Source: RPQJ01 sp963698735 (GTDB lineage Bacteria > Pseudomonadota > Gammaproteobacteria > Steroidobacterales > Steroidobacteraceae). Taken from it: a stretch of 64,000 bases of DNA. The notes below the pieces were generated by a model that was not told where the DNA came from, did not search any database, and saw nothing but the letters and a program-made list of their open reading frames with translations. How positions within the stretch are numbered: the first letter of the stretch is position 1; each line of letters starts with the position of its first letter. Below, piece by piece: positions 63,449 through 64,000 of this stretch. Made by a program: the position numbers and the translations under genes. The DNA lies in contig CAVOSA010000020.1 of assembly GCA_963698735.1 (NCBI GenBank), positions 62,001 to 126,000 on the forward strand, given 5' to 3'.

Positions 63449-63727
63449 GTGATAAGGTCTTTTCGCCACAAAGGCGTCGAGCAGCTCTTCAAGACCGGCA
63501 GCAAGGCCGGAATTTCGGCCGCGCACGCGCCGAAATTGGCGCGGCTACTCGCGGCGCTGAATGTTGCCCGCGAGCCGTCAGACATGAACGTTCCCGGCTG
63601 GGGACTGCATCCCCTGAAGGGAAAGCTTGCGAACCATTGGAGCGTGAGTGTCAGTGGTAACTGGCGATTGACCTTCACATTCAACGACGGCGAGGTTGAG
63701 CTCGTCGATTACCAGGATTACCACTGA
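63449..63727 (+). CDS. higB: HigB-type (RelE superfamily) toxin
   Basis: A 92-residue mRNA interferase of the HigB/RelE superfamily. VIRSFRHKGVEQLFKTGSKA, LARLLAALNVAREPSDMNVP, GWGLHPLKGKLANHWSVSVS and GNWRLTFTFNDGEVELVDYQ DYH reproduce the family over its full length. The start is GTG 63449 (family normally begins MIRSF); the frame extends upstream through the repeat. HigB cleaves mRNA on the ribosome. The antitoxin gene follows after 7 bp, the toxin-first order typical of higBA. Confidence 0.9.
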   Translation: MIRSFRHKGVEQLFKTGSKAGISAAHAPKLARLLAALNVAREPSDMNVPGWGLHPLKGKLANHWSVSVSGNWRLTFTFNDGEVELVDYQDYH

Positions 63728-63734
63728 GGTTGCC

Positions 63735-64000
63735 ATGAGCGAGATGTACAACCCCCCTCACCCCGGCTTGACCCTGCGCGACGACGTACTGCCGTCACTC
63801 GGCCTGCAGGTCGGCGAGGCTGCAGGCCAGTTGGGCGTGGATCGCACCACGCTCTCGAAGGTACTCAACGGCCGGGCTGCGATCAGCCCCGCAATGGCGT
63901 TGCGCATCGAGCGCTGGCTCGGGCGTGACCGCGGTGGCGCGGCTGAGGTGTGGCTGGCGCAGCAGACCGCATACGACCTCTGGCAGGCACGACAGGCTCT
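63735..64000 (+). CDS. higA: HigA-type antitoxin (3' end beyond window)
   Basis: The first 88 residues of a HigA antitoxin. PPHPGLTLRDDVLPSLGLQV, then the helix-turn-helix GEAAGQLGVDRTTLSKVLNG, RAAISPAMALRIERWLG and AEVWLAQQTAYDLWQARQA are the conserved blocks. The usual length is 95-100 residues, so only a few codons are missing. HigA neutralises HigB and represses the higBA promoter by its HTH domain. Confidence 0.9.
   Translation, partial: MSEMYNPPHPGLTLRDDVLPSLGLQVGEAAGQLGVDRTTLSKVLNGRAAISPAMALRIERWLGRDRGGAAEVWLAQQTAYDLWQARQA

Noticed and set aside
1..64000. CRISPR array
   Set aside because: No regularly spaced identical repeats of 25-40 bp were found; the dispersed repeats are irregular and kilobases apart.

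Overview
The window is GC-rich DNA (by eye about two thirds G+C) with short intergenic gaps, ATGA/GTGA overlaps and Shine-Dalgarno-led genes. It fits a chromosome of an environmental gammaproteobacterium. Pointers are a PEP-CTERM protein, PgpA, DUF3187/DUF3943/DUF3108 envelope proteins, an OmpA-family porin, a GGDEF-EAL protein and CatI/CatJ-type CoA-transferase. Genus-level placement is not possible from the sequence alone.

Layout. 1-5030: end of a retropepsin-like protease, an SMP-30 hydrolase, a secreted unknown, an AmpG-like transporter and a zinc peptidase. 5032-14405: a catabolic block around the 3-oxoadipate node. A leftward IclR regulator and PcaF-type thiolase face a rightward set of aminotransferase, aldehyde dehydrogenase, CatI, CatJ, second aminotransferase and amino-acid permease. 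Two perfect palindromes close to the known PcaR operator sit between them. 14442-22000: a secreted desuccinylase-like protein, dodecin, fatty-acid hydroxylase, class II aldolase, a UbiB/M48/membrane-protein operon and PBP7-type endopeptidase. 22102-22716: two fused gene relics. 22824-34331: serine hydrolase, PEP-CTERM protein, OmpA porin, c-di-GMP protein, PgpA and a run of envelope proteins. 34389-39141: an acyl-CoA type catabolic cluster (class II aldolase, phytanoyl-CoA dioxygenase, crotonase, frameshifted CoA ligase, SnoaL-like).

From about 39 kb the character changes. Dispersed intergenic repeats appear, several shaped like the multiple terminal repeats of IS21-type elements. There is a degraded tRNA-Phe-like segment, an IS256 transposase stub inside a truncated threonine dehydratase, a partial duplication of a VOC gene with its neighbour, and remnants of a ParE toxin and an alpha/beta hydrolase. 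A flavin monooxygenase of clearly lower GC is also present, and a HigBA toxin-antitoxin pair lies at the right edge. Five long genes here (CoA ligase, RIO kinase, CadC-like regulator, M1 aminopeptidase, SLT lipoprotein) carry single-base frameshifts. These are either local consensus errors or early decay.

How genes work together: the best-supported unit is 5032-14405. CatI/CatJ plus PcaF would turn 3-oxoadipate into succinyl-CoA and acetyl-CoA. The two transaminases, the dehydrogenase and the permease suggest that the 3-oxoadipate comes from an imported amino compound rather than an aromatic ring. That substrate assignment is inference.
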